Part shown: positions 35,039-44,009 of the stretch, piece by piece
Position numbering within the stretch: the first letter of the stretch is position 1
Layout: each line of letters begins with the position of its first letter
Made by a program: the position numbers and the translations under genes
Notes under the pieces: generated by a model
What the model was told of the DNA's origin: nothing
Database searches by the model: none
The model's input: only the letters and a program-made list of their open reading frames with translations
Assembly (NCBI RefSeq): GCF_000732625.1
Contig: NZ_JPJI01000026.1
Location: 124,001 to 188,000, forward strand
From: Nonlabens ulvanivorans
Lineage (GTDB): Bacteria; Bacteroidota; Bacteroidia; Flavobacteriales; Flavobacteriaceae
Reading direction: 5' to 3'
DNA length: 64,000 nt

Positions 35039-35152
35039 ATTTTAGCAACTCATGGTTGCTATAAATTAGAGAATAGATAATTATAAATTTATGAAGACTA
35101 TAAGCTTCTAAATATTTAGTTAAAACCAGTTACGAAAACGTTGTAGAAGTAT

Positions 35153-35160
35153 TACTTTTG
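35153..35160 (+). promoter_or_regulatory. Predicted -7 element of gap
   Basis: TACTTTTG matches TAnnTTTG and lies 31 bp before the gap ATG at 35192. Confidence 0.5.
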
Positions 35161-35191
35161 CAGCCAAATAAAACCCACAAAAACCCATTCA

Positions 35192-36640
35192 ATGAGTAGC
35201 TTAGATACTTATGAAAAAGAGCTCGCCTTTCAAACTGACAGGCGTCGCGCAGCAGTTGCATTTATTAAAGCCGTAAGCGATTTATGGTATGATAAGTCTA
35301 TAGAGCTGGTGCTTTTTAGAAATCAATTGATTGATCGTAACGTGAGTGAGATCATCAACCTGCATGAGTATGCTGGTGAGTTTGTTCAAAAGCCTATTTC
35401 GGTTTTTGATAGTGTAGAAATTGCTCAGGCTATTCTACAATTGGACATGCCTCCTGCAAAACTAGACATAGGTAAATTAACTTATGAGTACCATCTAGAA
35501 GATAATGATTATCAAAATGCTACAGCATTTGTAGCAAGTAAGTTAGGTGATGCACAACAGGCTAATGATATTAAGCCAAAGGATGTGGTATTATATGGTT
35601 TTGGTAGAATAGGTCGTTTATTAGCTCGAGAGTTAATGACAAAAGCCGGAAAAGGAAGCCAGTTAAGATTAAGAGCTATCGTTACTCGTGGTAAAATCGA
35701 TGAAACTGTTCTTGAAAAACGCGCATCATTGCTTGCTCAAGATTCTGTACATGGTGATTTTTCTGGAACGGTAAGTTATGATGTAGCAAATGAATCATTA
35801 ATCATTAATGGTACCACTGTTAAAATGATTAGTGCAAATGCACCTGAGGATATCGATTACACATCTTACGGAATTAATGATGCCTTAATTATAGATAATA
35901 CTGGCGCTTTTAGAGATGATGAAGCTCTTGCTCGTCATTTAAAAGCTAAAGGTGCTCATAAAGTTTTACTTACTGCACCTGGAAAAGGGATTCCTAATAT
36001 CGTGCATGGTGTTAACCAGTTAGAAAATGATCCAGACCAAATAGATATTTTTTCTGCTGCTAGTTGTACCACTAATGCGATCACTCCAGTATTAAAGGCT
36101 GTCGAAGACACCTTTGGTGTTGTTAAAGGACACTTAGAGACTATACACGCTTATACTAATGATCAAAATCTAGTAGATAACATGCACAGTAAGTACCGTC
36201 GTGGTCGTGCTGCTGCTTTAAACATGGTGATCACAGAGACTGGTGCTGGTAAAGCAGTAAGTAAAGCGCTACCATCTTTTGAAGGTAAGTTAACTTCTAA
36301 CGCGATACGTGTACCTGTTCCTAATGGTTCTCTTGCTATTTTAAATCTAGAACTAGAAACTACTACTAGTAAAGAAGGTATCAATCAAATAATGAAAAAA
36401 TATGCACTAGAAGGTGACCTTGTAGAGCAAATTAAGTACTCAATTGATAATGAATTAGTGTCCAGCGATATTGTTGGATCTAACGCTCCATCTATATTTG
36501 ATTCAAATGCGACTATTGTAAGCGCAGATGGTAAAAATGTGGTTCTGTATGTATGGTATGATAATGAATATGGATATAGTCATCAAGTAATAAGACTTGC
36601 AAAATACATAGCTAAGGTTAGACGATTCACGTACTACTAG
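35192..36640 (+). CDS. gap: Glyceraldehyde-3-phosphate dehydrogenase, long form
   Basis: 482 residues, about 140 longer than canonical GAPDH. The extra part is an N-terminal helical domain (1-125). The NAD-binding domain starts at about 130 with YGFGRIGRLLARELM. The catalytic region AASCTTNAITP carries the cysteine near 291, with the NAD-fold and the C-terminal WYDNEYGYSHQVIRLA signature. This long form is typical of Bacteroidetes. It produces 1,3-bisphosphoglycerate from GAP in glycolysis. A perfect palindromic terminator follows directly, so it is monocistronic. Confidence 0.94.
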   Translation: MSSLDTYEKELAFQTDRRRAAVAFIKAVSDLWYDKSIELVLFRNQLIDRNVSEIINLHEYAGEFVQKPISVFDSVEIAQAILQLDMPPAKLDIGKLTYEYHLEDNDYQNATAFVASKLGDAQQANDIKPKDVVLYGFGRIGRLLARELMTKAGKGSQLRLRAIVTRGKIDETVLEKRASLLAQDSVHGDFSGTVSYDVANESLIINGTTVKMISANAPEDIDYTSYGINDALIIDNTGAFRDDEALARHLKAKGAHKVLLTAPGKGIPNIVHGVNQLENDPDQIDIFSAASCTTNAITPVLKAVEDTFGVVKGHLETIHAYTNDQNLVDNMHSKYRRGRAAALNMVITETGAGKAVSKALPSFEGKLTSNAIRVPVPNGSLAILNLELETTTSKEGINQIMKKYALEGDLVEQIKYSIDNELVSSDIVGSNAPSIFDSNATIVSADGKNVVLYVWYDNEYGYSHQVIRLAKYIAKVRRFTYY

Positions 36641-36660
36641 GATTGTATATTATAAAACTA

Positions 36661-36690
36661 AAAAGCCATCTCAATTGAGATGGCTTTTTT
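36661..36690 (+). terminator. Intrinsic terminator of gap
   Basis: Perfect palindrome GCCATCTCAATTGAGATGGC at 36665-36684, flanked by AAAA and a T-run. Confidence 0.85.
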
Positions 36691-36770
36691 ATTGAATAAA
36701 TAATAATCTAACAAATAATATTAAGTCACTACACATCAATTAACTATGTCAATAATATGTTTTTAAAAAT

Positions 36771-37904
36771 CTAGAGTTTAAGCAATTTAGAAGCTTGTGT
36801 ATAACCACCTTGATCACCGTCTAAAAAATGTACATGATAATCATCTATAGCGGTTACATAGCAAGAAAGTACACTAGTATTACTTACATAATAACCATAT
36901 CGCAGTAAGTTTTTATCCTGCATGGCTTGTAGTTCAAAGAGTAATAACTCTCGCTGTTTTGCAGTTCCCGATATGACAGTATTTATCGTACCGTCCACCA
37001 TTAAAGATTCCGTTAACTCTGGTAATTCTCTTAAATAATTACGTCCTTTTTCATTAGTTTTCAAATACCATCGAGCGATAAAAGAACGTATAGCACTCGT
37101 AAATACTTCTACCCATTTAAGCTCTGAAAATTTCATCAAAACCTCATTTTTGAGCTGTCCTAGGCTATTGATCATAATTAACTTTTCGATGGTAATAGGA
37201 TGTCTCTTCTTAACATCACCGTATATAAATTCCATTTTAGTTAAAACCTCACTGTAAACAGTACTTTGTAAAGCAGTGGTTTGCGCTTTTATGATAAGCG
37301 TTAGTATTTCATTAGAGTCTACGGGCGGCGCTATTTTATCCCATTTACATTCCATACCTTTTAAATTAAGATTATATGGAATATTTGTTAACCCAATCTT
37401 TCGGCTTTTAGACTTTACTTCATCCTCAGCCATTTGCAAGGCATCACCTAAAACGACAGGTATAATATGCAAATCATTCAATTTCACCTTTGTAATTTTT
37501 AAAGTAGCCCCTTTTTTATACATGTCACCTACCTTACAAGAATCGACTCTTAAGAAGAAATCAAAATTAGATTGACAGTTTTCTTGATGTAGGATAAGTG
37601 CATGTAAACACTCCTTGAGAATAATATCAGGTACTATAATCGTCGCGCCATCACCACCAAAAAAAAATGGAATCATTACATCATTATCTCGAGCAATATT
37701 AAGACACGCTACTATACTACCTGTTGCGGCTAGATTAACAAGTTGATGATTTCCAGCACTAACGGCAGCTGTAGAATTCTGCACATCGGTAACAATGATA
37801 TTCCAGTCATCAGGTACGTCCTCAAATAAAGAAGGCTCTAGCAATACCTCTTGAATTGGTATATGCTGGATGAATAGATCACGATAAAAATCATTATTTG
37901 TCAT
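36771..37904 (-). CDS. DUF3095 family cyclase-like protein
   Basis: 377 residues from the ATG at 37904 (the TTG two codons earlier is less likely). Segments fitting DUF3095: PDDWNIIVTDVQNSTAA, then a FFGGDGATIIVPD stretch, which resembles the nucleotide-cyclase core (the GGDG pair and the upstream VTD metal-binding Asp). The C-terminal half has a helical, hydrophobic pattern. Family function is not established; the cyclase-like motifs suggest nucleotide binding. It is transcribed alone. Confidence 0.8.
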   Translation of the reverse strand: MTNNDFYRDLFIQHIPIQEVLLEPSLFEDVPDDWNIIVTDVQNSTAAVSAGNHQLVNLAATGSIVACLNIARDNDVMIPFFFGGDGATIIVPDIILKECLHALILHQENCQSNFDFFLRVDSCKVGDMYKKGATLKITKVKLNDLHIIPVVLGDALQMAEDEVKSKSRKIGLTNIPYNLNLKGMECKWDKIAPPVDSNEILTLIIKAQTTALQSTVYSEVLTKMEFIYGDVKKRHPITIEKLIMINSLGQLKNEVLMKFSELKWVEVFTSAIRSFIARWYLKTNEKGRNYLRELPELTESLMVDGTINTVISGTAKQRELLLFELQAMQDKNLLRYGYYVSNTSVLSCYVTAIDDYHVHFLDGDQGGYTQASKLLKL

Positions 37905-38021
37905 ATTCAAACTTACATTTATTAATCATGCGAGACAATAGCCTAATAAACCTCAATTACTTACTAAACTCAGATTATTACAGCAGAAATAGACTACATT
38001 TATACCATATTAAATTGAGTT

Positions 38022-38486
38022 ATGAAGATCATTTTTACATTACTATTATTATTTTTCAATCTTATCCTCTCACAAGGACAAGAAATAAAAAAAATCTCTA
38101 CTGGTGGCTATCACTATCAATTAGGTGATGATTTTCTTAACATATCTGATTTAGATAGAGTTTTGGAATCTAATGAAGAGGCCCATCGATTGTTGTACGA
38201 TGCTAGACAATATAGAGGCATATCTCAAATATTAGGATTTGCTGGTGGTGCATTAATAGGATATCAACTAGGAAACTTAATTGCTGGAAAAGATTTTGAT
38301 AATGTACAAGGATTTCTCGGTGCTGGATTAATTGCGATCGCTATCCCTATCAATATTAGGCAGACTAGGAAAATAGAAACTGCTGTAGATCTTTACAATT
38401 CAGGTCTCAATCCTTCTAGTGAACCATCTGCTCAACTTTCCTTTATTTCAACAGGTACTTCTATAGGATTATCATTACGCTTTTAA
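38022..38486 (+). CDS. Secreted or membrane protein of unknown function
   Basis: 154 residues. The N-terminal hydrophobic segment (IIFTLLLLFFNLILSQGQE) is a signal peptide, cleaved after SQG. A glycine-rich hydrophobic stretch near 60-105 (ILGFAGGALIGYQLGNLIAG ... GAGLIAIAIPI) may insert in the membrane. The protein ends in an amphipathic Ser/Thr-rich strand with a terminal Phe (LRF), as in outer-membrane barrels. I do not recognise a family. Confidence 0.6.
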   Translation: MKIIFTLLLLFFNLILSQGQEIKKISTGGYHYQLGDDFLNISDLDRVLESNEEAHRLLYDARQYRGISQILGFAGGALIGYQLGNLIAGKDFDNVQGFLGAGLIAIAIPINIRQTRKIETAVDLYNSGLNPSSEPSAQLSFISTGTSIGLSLRF

Positions 38487-38546
38487 TTATTGAATAACTA
38501 CTTTATAATTAACTATTTCTTATTCTAGGAAGCGCAGAAACAACCG

Positions 38547-38554
38547 TATTTTTG
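38547..38554 (+). promoter_or_regulatory. Predicted -7 element of the endonuclease gene
   Basis: TATTTTTG, 16 bp before the ATG at 38571. Confidence 0.5.
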
Positions 38555-38570
38555 CCTAAAATCCCCTAGA

Positions 38571-40538
38571 ATGAAAAAGCTAATCACTTTTATTACGATT
38601 GCTATATTTGGTATCGCTTTCGCGAAAGCGCAAGTAGTCATCAATGAGCTAGACTCAGATACGCCTAGTACAAACGATAGGCAGTTTGTAGAACTCAAAT
38701 CTGACGTTCCATTCTTTTCTCTCAACGGTTATGTACTCGTATTTTTTAACGGCTCTACAACTTCTTCCACAGGAATGGGAAGAAGTTATTATACCGTAGA
38801 CCTAGATGGTCTTACTACAGATGATAATGGACTAGTAGTGTTAGGAAGCTCACTCGTTTCTCCTGTGCCAGATCGTTATCTAGCAGAAAGTAACATTCAA
38901 TTAGGAGCTGATGCTGTAGCTATTTATGCAGGAAATGATACCGACTGGCCAGATCAAACCTTTGCTTCTCAAACCAACCTTATCAGTGCATTAATTTATG
39001 ATACCGATGATGCTGATAATGTGCCATTAATGACTCTTCTAGGCATTAATGATCAATATAACGAGAATGAGAATGGAAATAAAACCACTGAATCTGTTCA
39101 ACGTAAAGCAGATGGGACATATGAGACCAAAGCGCCTACTCCACATTCTTTAAATGATGCGACTGTATCTACTTATACAGGTATAGGATTTACAGTAGCT
39201 CCTTTACCTATCACAGAAGGCTCTAATTTTGATATCACTTTTACTTTATCACAACCACAAACAACCGACTTTGTTTTAAATTATACGATTGATCTTGGCA
39301 CATTCGATAGTACGGACTATACAGGTCCTTCTCAAGTAATTTTTACTGCTGGACAAACTAGTGTCGTTGCTAGTTATACGATAATAGACGATACCATTGA
39401 CGAAGGTGATGAGGAATTAAGTGTCAATCTAGATAATAATGTTCCTGTAGGTTTTAAAAGATTGAAAGACAATGAGCGCCATCTAGTTGTTGATAATGAT
39501 TTTCAAGTAGCTGCTTATGGTACTCCACTAGCACCTACCTATGGAATTGTTAACAGCACGGCACCAGCAAATTATTACGACTCTCTCGATGGGTTAGCTA
39601 GTCCACAATTAGAAAATGCAATAACTAGCATCATAGCAGAAGAATTTGTAGTACGCATTCATACTTATGATGATATCGTTCAAATCATGAAAGAATCTGA
39701 TCAGTCACCATTAAATTCTAATCAAGTATGGTTAATGTATACTGAACAACAACGATCTAAAGCAGACTACCAAACAGGTAGCAATAGTACAGGAAAATGG
39801 AATCGTGAGCACATCTATCCACGATCACGAGGTGGCTTTTATGAAATCGAATATGATGAAACCATTGATGGAATGGCTGTATGGACTGATACTAACGTAG
39901 ATAGCTTGAGACACGGGCAAAGTGATGCACATCATTTAAGAGCTACGGATGGTGGTGAGAATAGTTCAAGAGGTAATAAAGATTATCCAGAATATGATGG
40001 ACCTAATGGCACTCAAGGTTCGTGGCATGGAGACGTAGCGCGAGCCATATTTTACATGACCTTGCGTTATAACAATATTGATGTTGTCAATGGTAACCCT
40101 AGTAACTCTACAGTAGGACAGTTAGGTGATCTTGCGACATTATTACAATGGCATAGAAATGATCCGCCAGATGATTTTGAAATGAATCGTAACAATGTAA
40201 TCTACACATGGCAAATCAATCGTAATCCATTTATCGATAATCCAGAATTAGTGGAATACATCTGGGGAAATCAGGTAGGACAAAACTTTACATTATCTAA
40301 TGAGAGTACTGAATTGACAACAGTGAAACTATTCCCTAACCCTAGCGAAAATAACTTTCATATTTCTGGGATAGAACAAGACACTCAGGTAATTATTTAT
40401 GACCAATTAGGAAGAATTACTATTAAAAAAGATATTGATCAAAACACAACCTTTGAACACGACTTACCTATAGGTTTATATATAGTGAAAGTTCAAACGG
40501 AAAATGCGTCACAAAGTTTGAAGTTGATTGTAAAATAA
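38571..40538 (+). CDS. Secreted endonuclease I with lamin-tail, Calx-beta and T9SS tail
   Basis: 655 residues. The signal peptide ends in FAKAQ, encoded by palindrome copy 10. Then come a lamin-tail-like domain (VVINELDSDTPSTNDRQFVELKS, about 20-145), a Calx-beta-like domain (about 200-290, ITFTLSQPQTTDFVLNYTID), and an endonuclease I domain (about 345-570) with NREHIYPRSRGGF and DAHHLRATDGGENSSRGNKDYP, carrying the His and Asn residues of this ββα-metal family. Finally a type IX secretion tail of about 75 residues (LFPNPSENNFHISG ... LPIGLYIVKVQT ... KLIVK). The protein is thus exported by T9SS and digests extracellular DNA or RNA. Confidence 0.9.
   Translation: MKKLITFITIAIFGIAFAKAQVVINELDSDTPSTNDRQFVELKSDVPFFSLNGYVLVFFNGSTTSSTGMGRSYYTVDLDGLTTDDNGLVVLGSSLVSPVPDRYLAESNIQLGADAVAIYAGNDTDWPDQTFASQTNLISALIYDTDDADNVPLMTLLGINDQYNENENGNKTTESVQRKADGTYETKAPTPHSLNDATVSTYTGIGFTVAPLPITEGSNFDITFTLSQPQTTDFVLNYTIDLGTFDSTDYTGPSQVIFTAGQTSVVASYTIIDDTIDEGDEELSVNLDNNVPVGFKRLKDNERHLVVDNDFQVAAYGTPLAPTYGIVNSTAPANYYDSLDGLASPQLENAITSIIAEEFVVRIHTYDDIVQIMKESDQSPLNSNQVWLMYTEQQRSKADYQTGSNSTGKWNREHIYPRSRGGFYEIEYDETIDGMAVWTDTNVDSLRHGQSDAHHLRATDGGENSSRGNKDYPEYDGPNGTQGSWHGDVARAIFYMTLRYNNIDVVNGNPSNSTVGQLGDLATLLQWHRNDPPDDFEMNRNNVIYTWQINRNPFIDNPELVEYIWGNQVGQNFTLSNESTELTTVKLFPNPSENNFHISGIEQDTQVIIYDQLGRITIKKDIDQNTTFEHDLPIGLYIVKVQTENASQSLKLIVK
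38615..38630. repeat. Iterated palindrome, copy 10 (inside the signal peptide of the endonuclease gene)
   Basis: A perfect 16-bp core read in frame as AFAKA, placed at the signal peptidase cleavage site. Confidence 0.9.
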
Positions 40539-40540
40539 GA

Positions 40541-40822
40541 ATGATTAAAAGGTCTGATATTTTAAAAGAAGCCCATTTAATGCTTTGTAGTATTTTAACA
40601 GGTAGATTACAATCGATCTTTTTATTTGCCTTGGTTCTCTTTATAATTCCTTTTGTACTTTTTATCACAGCACCTATAATTGATTATAAAATTATCATAG
40701 GTAGCATTCTATGTATCCTATTTGGGCTATGGTTAGTTCGTTCTAGATTAAGAGACTATAAAGAAGAATATCGTAGACAAGACTTAAAGAAAGAACAACG
40801 TAAAAAAGGACTGCGAAATTGA
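40541..40822 (+). CDS. Small membrane protein of unknown function
   Basis: 93 residues starting 2 bp after the endonuclease gene. Two hydrophobic helices near 22-44 (SIFLFALVLFIIPFVLFITAP) and 50-66 (IIIGSILCILFGLWLV). The tail is highly basic (RRQDLKKEQRKKG). No family recognised. It may be co-transcribed with the endonuclease gene. Confidence 0.55.
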   Translation: MIKRSDILKEAHLMLCSILTGRLQSIFLFALVLFIIPFVLFITAPIIDYKIIIGSILCILFGLWLVRSRLRDYKEEYRRQDLKKEQRKKGLRN

Positions 40823-40862
40823 CTTAAAAAATCACATTCTACCTTTCTTGGTTAGATTAAAA

Positions 40863-40902
40863 TAAAAAAAGCCTGTTTAGCATTCACTAAACAGGCTTTT
40901 TT
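40863..40902. terminator. Bidirectional intrinsic terminator
   Basis: Perfect stem GCCTGTTTAG / CTAAACAGGC (40871-40880 and 40887-40896), A-run on the left, T-run on the right, between convergent genes. Confidence 0.85.
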
Positions 40903-40917
40903 ATATTAATGATATGA

Positions 40918-42801
40918 TTACCACTTACGACCTTTAAAGCCGCCACGGTTACCACCACTATCATTACCGCCAGAAGAAGAATCACTTCTACGACGACTAT
41001 TTCTATTACCTGAACCGCTATTATCAGAATCAGAACGTCTTCCTCTATGGCTACTGCCTCCAGAGTTACTGCGTCCTTTATAGCCGCCACCACCGTTAGA
41101 ATCACGACGTCCTTTAAAACCGCCACCACTGCGACCACCACGACCACCACGTTCACGAGCTGGTTCTTTTACAACACCTTTATGCTCATTAACTCTTAGA
41201 TCATGTCCGTTACGTTGTTTACCATCTAATGTCAGTATTTGTGGCGCTACATCTTCTGCTACATCCATATAAGAATGTGTTTTATCCATAACGATACGAC
41301 CTATTTGAGCGCCAGATATACCTGTGGTATCACATACATATCCTAGTAAAGCTCCTTTATTGATATCATCTTTAAGACCTAAATTGATAAAGTAAGTCTT
41401 CATACCTTCTTCAGTACCACGACTTGTACGTTTACCGCGCTCGCGTCTTGGACTATCATCTCTATCGCGTCCTTTAGAACGATCATTAAGATCAGAAATA
41501 GAATTACGCTTGTAAATAGAGTTGTATTCTTTAGTCAATAACTTTGCTATCAACTCTTCTTTAGTTACATCGGCAAAGCTTTCTTGAACTGCTGTCAGTA
41601 AGTCCTCACCTATCTTCTCATTGATTTCTTGCTTGATCATGTTATCTGACCAGCGAGCAATACGTTTTTGAGTAATAGCTTCTAGAGCAGGCACTTCACC
41701 TTGTGTGAATTCAATACCCAATTTACTAGCAATAAATTTTAACTTACGATTATCACCACGAGTGATTAAAGCAATTGAAACACCTTTTTTACCAGCACGA
41801 GCAGTACGACCAGAACGGTGCGTATAAAATTCAGGATCATCTGGTAAAGCAAAGTGTATCACGTGAGTAATATCATCTACATCGATACCACGTGCTGCAA
41901 CATCTGTTGCAATAAGTAGTTTAAGATTCTTATTACGAAAACGTTTCATCGCAGCATCGCGCTGCGCTTGAGACATGTCACCATGTAAAGCCTCTGTTGC
42001 ATAACCATTGTTGTTCAACTGATCTGCTACGTTTTGAGTATCACGCTTTGTACGACAAAATACAACACCAAACATATCCTGATCATAATCTAAGAAACGT
42101 CTTAACGCCTCAATTTTATCAGATGCTTTTAATTGTATCGATTGGTGTTCAATATTTTTATTTACAATGTTTTTAGGATTAATACGCACCTCTTCAGGCT
42201 GGACCATATAGGTATCCACTATGCGCTTAATTTCACGAGCCATTGTTGCAGAGAATAACCAGATATTTCTACCAGTATCACTCTTTGAGAGAATAAAATC
42301 GATATCCTCTTTAAAACCCATATTAAGCATCTCATCGGCTTCATCCAGTACCATGTACTTTAAAGCGTCGAGTTTTACTTCACGGCGTTTCATTAAATCC
42401 ATTAGACGACCTGGTGTAGCCACAATAATTTGTGCGCCACGACGTATGTCTCTAATTTGATTCATAATATTTGCTCCACCAAAAACGGGAACAACATTCA
42501 ATTTACCTAGGTGTTTTGACATTTGTTCCATTTGCCCACAAATCTGTTGAGCAAGTTCGCGAGTAGGTGCCAGAATAAGGGCTTGTACTTCACGTGAATT
42601 AACATCTATAAGATCCAATAAGGGTAAACCGAAAGCAGCAGTTTTTCCCGTACCGGTTTGAGCAAGACCTATAAAGTCTCCGTCATGCTTCAATAAAATG
42701 GGAATAGACTGTTGCTGAATCTCTGTTGGGTTTTCAAAACCCATGTCAGCGAGGCCGTCTAATAACGGCTGTGAGAGTCCTAAGACTTCAAAATTTTTCA
42801 A
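40918..42801 (-). CDS. DEAD-box RNA helicase with DbpA-like domain and RGG tail
   Basis: 627 residues if translation begins at the TTG at 42801. Its promoter-like box is at 42824-42831, and the upstream alternative TTG overlaps that box. No ATG exists before the Q motif, whose phenylalanine (F4) must be retained. Conserved motifs: the Q motif GFENPTEIQQQSIP, then AQTGTGKTAA, PTRELAQQ, LDEADEML, SAT, and the C-terminal HRSGRTARAGK. After about 450 comes a DbpA-type RNA-binding domain (YFINLGLKDDINKGALLGYVCD), then a Gly/Arg/Ser-rich low-complexity tail (about 555-627). It is a cold-shock/ribosome-assembly type helicase. Confidence 0.92.
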   Translation of the reverse strand: MKNFEVLGLSQPLLDGLADMGFENPTEIQQQSIPILLKHDGDFIGLAQTGTGKTAAFGLPLLDLIDVNSREVQALILAPTRELAQQICGQMEQMSKHLGKLNVVPVFGGANIMNQIRDIRRGAQIIVATPGRLMDLMKRREVKLDALKYMVLDEADEMLNMGFKEDIDFILSKSDTGRNIWLFSATMAREIKRIVDTYMVQPEEVRINPKNIVNKNIEHQSIQLKASDKIEALRRFLDYDQDMFGVVFCRTKRDTQNVADQLNNNGYATEALHGDMSQAQRDAAMKRFRNKNLKLLIATDVAARGIDVDDITHVIHFALPDDPEFYTHRSGRTARAGKKGVSIALITRGDNRKLKFIASKLGIEFTQGEVPALEAITQKRIARWSDNMIKQEINEKIGEDLLTAVQESFADVTKEELIAKLLTKEYNSIYKRNSISDLNDRSKGRDRDDSPRRERGKRTSRGTEEGMKTYFINLGLKDDINKGALLGYVCDTTGISGAQIGRIVMDKTHSYMDVAEDVAPQILTLDGKQRNGHDLRVNEHKGVVKEPARERGGRGGRSGGGFKGRRDSNGGGGYKGRSNSGGSSHRGRRSDSDNSGSGNRNSRRRSDSSSGGNDSGGNRGGFKGRKW

Positions 42802-42823
42802 ATAACTTCTTTTAAATATTTTG

Positions 42824-42831
42824 CAAAAATA
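42824..42831 (-). promoter_or_regulatory. Predicted -7 element of the DEAD-box helicase
   Basis: TATTTTTG on the minus strand. It lies about 22 bp upstream of the inferred TTG start and decides against an upstream TTG start. Confidence 0.5.
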
Positions 42832-42895
42832 CAAATTAAAAGCTCTACTTGCTAATTAATAATCAACTGATTATCAAATCAGTTATAGTCAAGGC

Positions 42896-43255
42896 TTAGC
42901 TTTTTGAGGCAAATGCATCTCGTGTTTGTTGCACCATATCAATACCGGTGTCATAATTTGCTTGAAATTGCTCATATAGCGTGATAATTTCATCAGTATC
43001 TTGTACTGCCTTGGCCCTATTTTCAATTTCCTGTAATAACATCGTTTCCATTTCCATATCTAACAACCGATAACTAGACTTTATCTTGTGGGCTATTTCA
43101 CCAGCATTTTCATAGTCTTTTGTCTCAATTTGCTTCTTAAGTAGTTGGTAATCTACTGGAACTTCATGCAAGAAAATATCTAGTATTTGTACAAACGTTT
43201 CAACATCATCGCCAAAGTTATCTTTAAGCGTCTCTAATTCTAAAATTTCACTCAT
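42896..43255 (-). CDS. Hpt domain protein
   Basis: 119 residues. The histidine phosphotransfer motif AHKIKSSYRLLDM is near 56-68, with the phospho-accepting His57 (EIAHKIKSS). Helical throughout, acidic, with no other domain. It would carry phosphate between hybrid kinases and response regulators; the partner is not in this window. It is 14 bp downstream of the broken yifB gene on the same strand. Confidence 0.85.
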   Translation of the reverse strand: MSEILELETLKDNFGDDVETFVQILDIFLHEVPVDYQLLKKQIETKDYENAGEIAHKIKSSYRLLDMEMETMLLQEIENRAKAVQDTDEIITLYEQFQANYDTGIDMVQQTRDAFASKS

Positions 43256-43269
43256 TTCATATAATTATT

Positions 43270-44001
43270 TTAACCCAACCAGCCATCTCTATCTAGGCTG
43301 CGGTATTGTATAGCTTCTGCAATATGTGTACCTGTGATCTCTGCGCTACCTTCTAGGTCTGCAATAGTTCTTGATACTTTCAAAATTCGATCATAGGCTC
43401 TTGCACTCAAGTTCAATCGTTCCATCGCGTTCTTCAGTAACTCCTTACTCGCATCATCTAGAATACAGTATTTCCTAATATCCTTTACACTCATTTGAGC
43501 ATTGTAGTGTGTTTTCTCGCTTTCGCGAAAGCGTGCTGTTTGAATATCTCTAGCCGCAGTCACTCGCTTTCTAATAACATTTGATTTTTCTGCAAGTCGT
43601 TCTTCCGTTAATTTTTCAAATGGTACTGGTGTAACTTCAATATGAATATCAATACGATCGAGTAACGGTCCAGATACCTTACTAAGATAACGTTGCATCT
43701 CTGCTGGACTACTTTGCACAGGTGCATCTGGATCATTAAAATATCCGCCAGGACTTGGATTCATACTCGCTACTAACATAAAACTAGATGGATAAGTAAC
43801 CGTGAATTTTGCACGAGAAATAGTGACCTCACGGTCTTCAAGAGGTTGTCGCATCACTTCTAGTACAGTACGTTTAAACTCAGGCAATTCATCTAAAAAG
43901 AGAACACCATTATGTGATAATGAAATTTCACCAGGTTGTGGATATGCTCCACCACCAACGAAGGCAACGTCAGTGTGTGTTATATTTGTGGGGGTGTTCA
44001 T
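43270..44001 (-). pseudogene. yifB: yifB (comM family) Mg-chelatase-like AAA ATPase, C-terminal half only
   Basis: Complete YifB/ComM proteins are about 510 residues. Here only about 238 match, starting at DVAFVGGGAYPQPGEISL. What remains is Walker B (VLFLDELPEF), the sensor region (VASMNPSPGGYF) and the C-terminal Mg_chelatase_C domain ending YRSLDRDGWLG. The N-terminal LonC-like domain and the Walker A region are missing, so ATPase activity should be lost. The first dozen residues (MNTPTNITHT) do not match the family and come from the inserted DNA. The stop codon of the SIR2-STAND gene lies at 44010-44012, immediately upstream. The breakpoint is about 43,965-44,000. Confidence 0.85.
43518..43533. 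repeat. Iterated palindrome, copy 11 (inside yifB)
   Basis: A perfect 16-bp core encoding RFRES in the yifB frame. It is the last copy before the island; no further copy is found up to 64,000. Confidence 0.9.
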
Positions 44002-44009
44002 ATATTGCT

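Noticed and set aside
40887-41156. Long valine-rich minus-strand reading frame
   Set aside because: It is another frame of the Gly/Arg/Ser-rich tail of the helicase gene on the same strand; low-complexity composition explains it.
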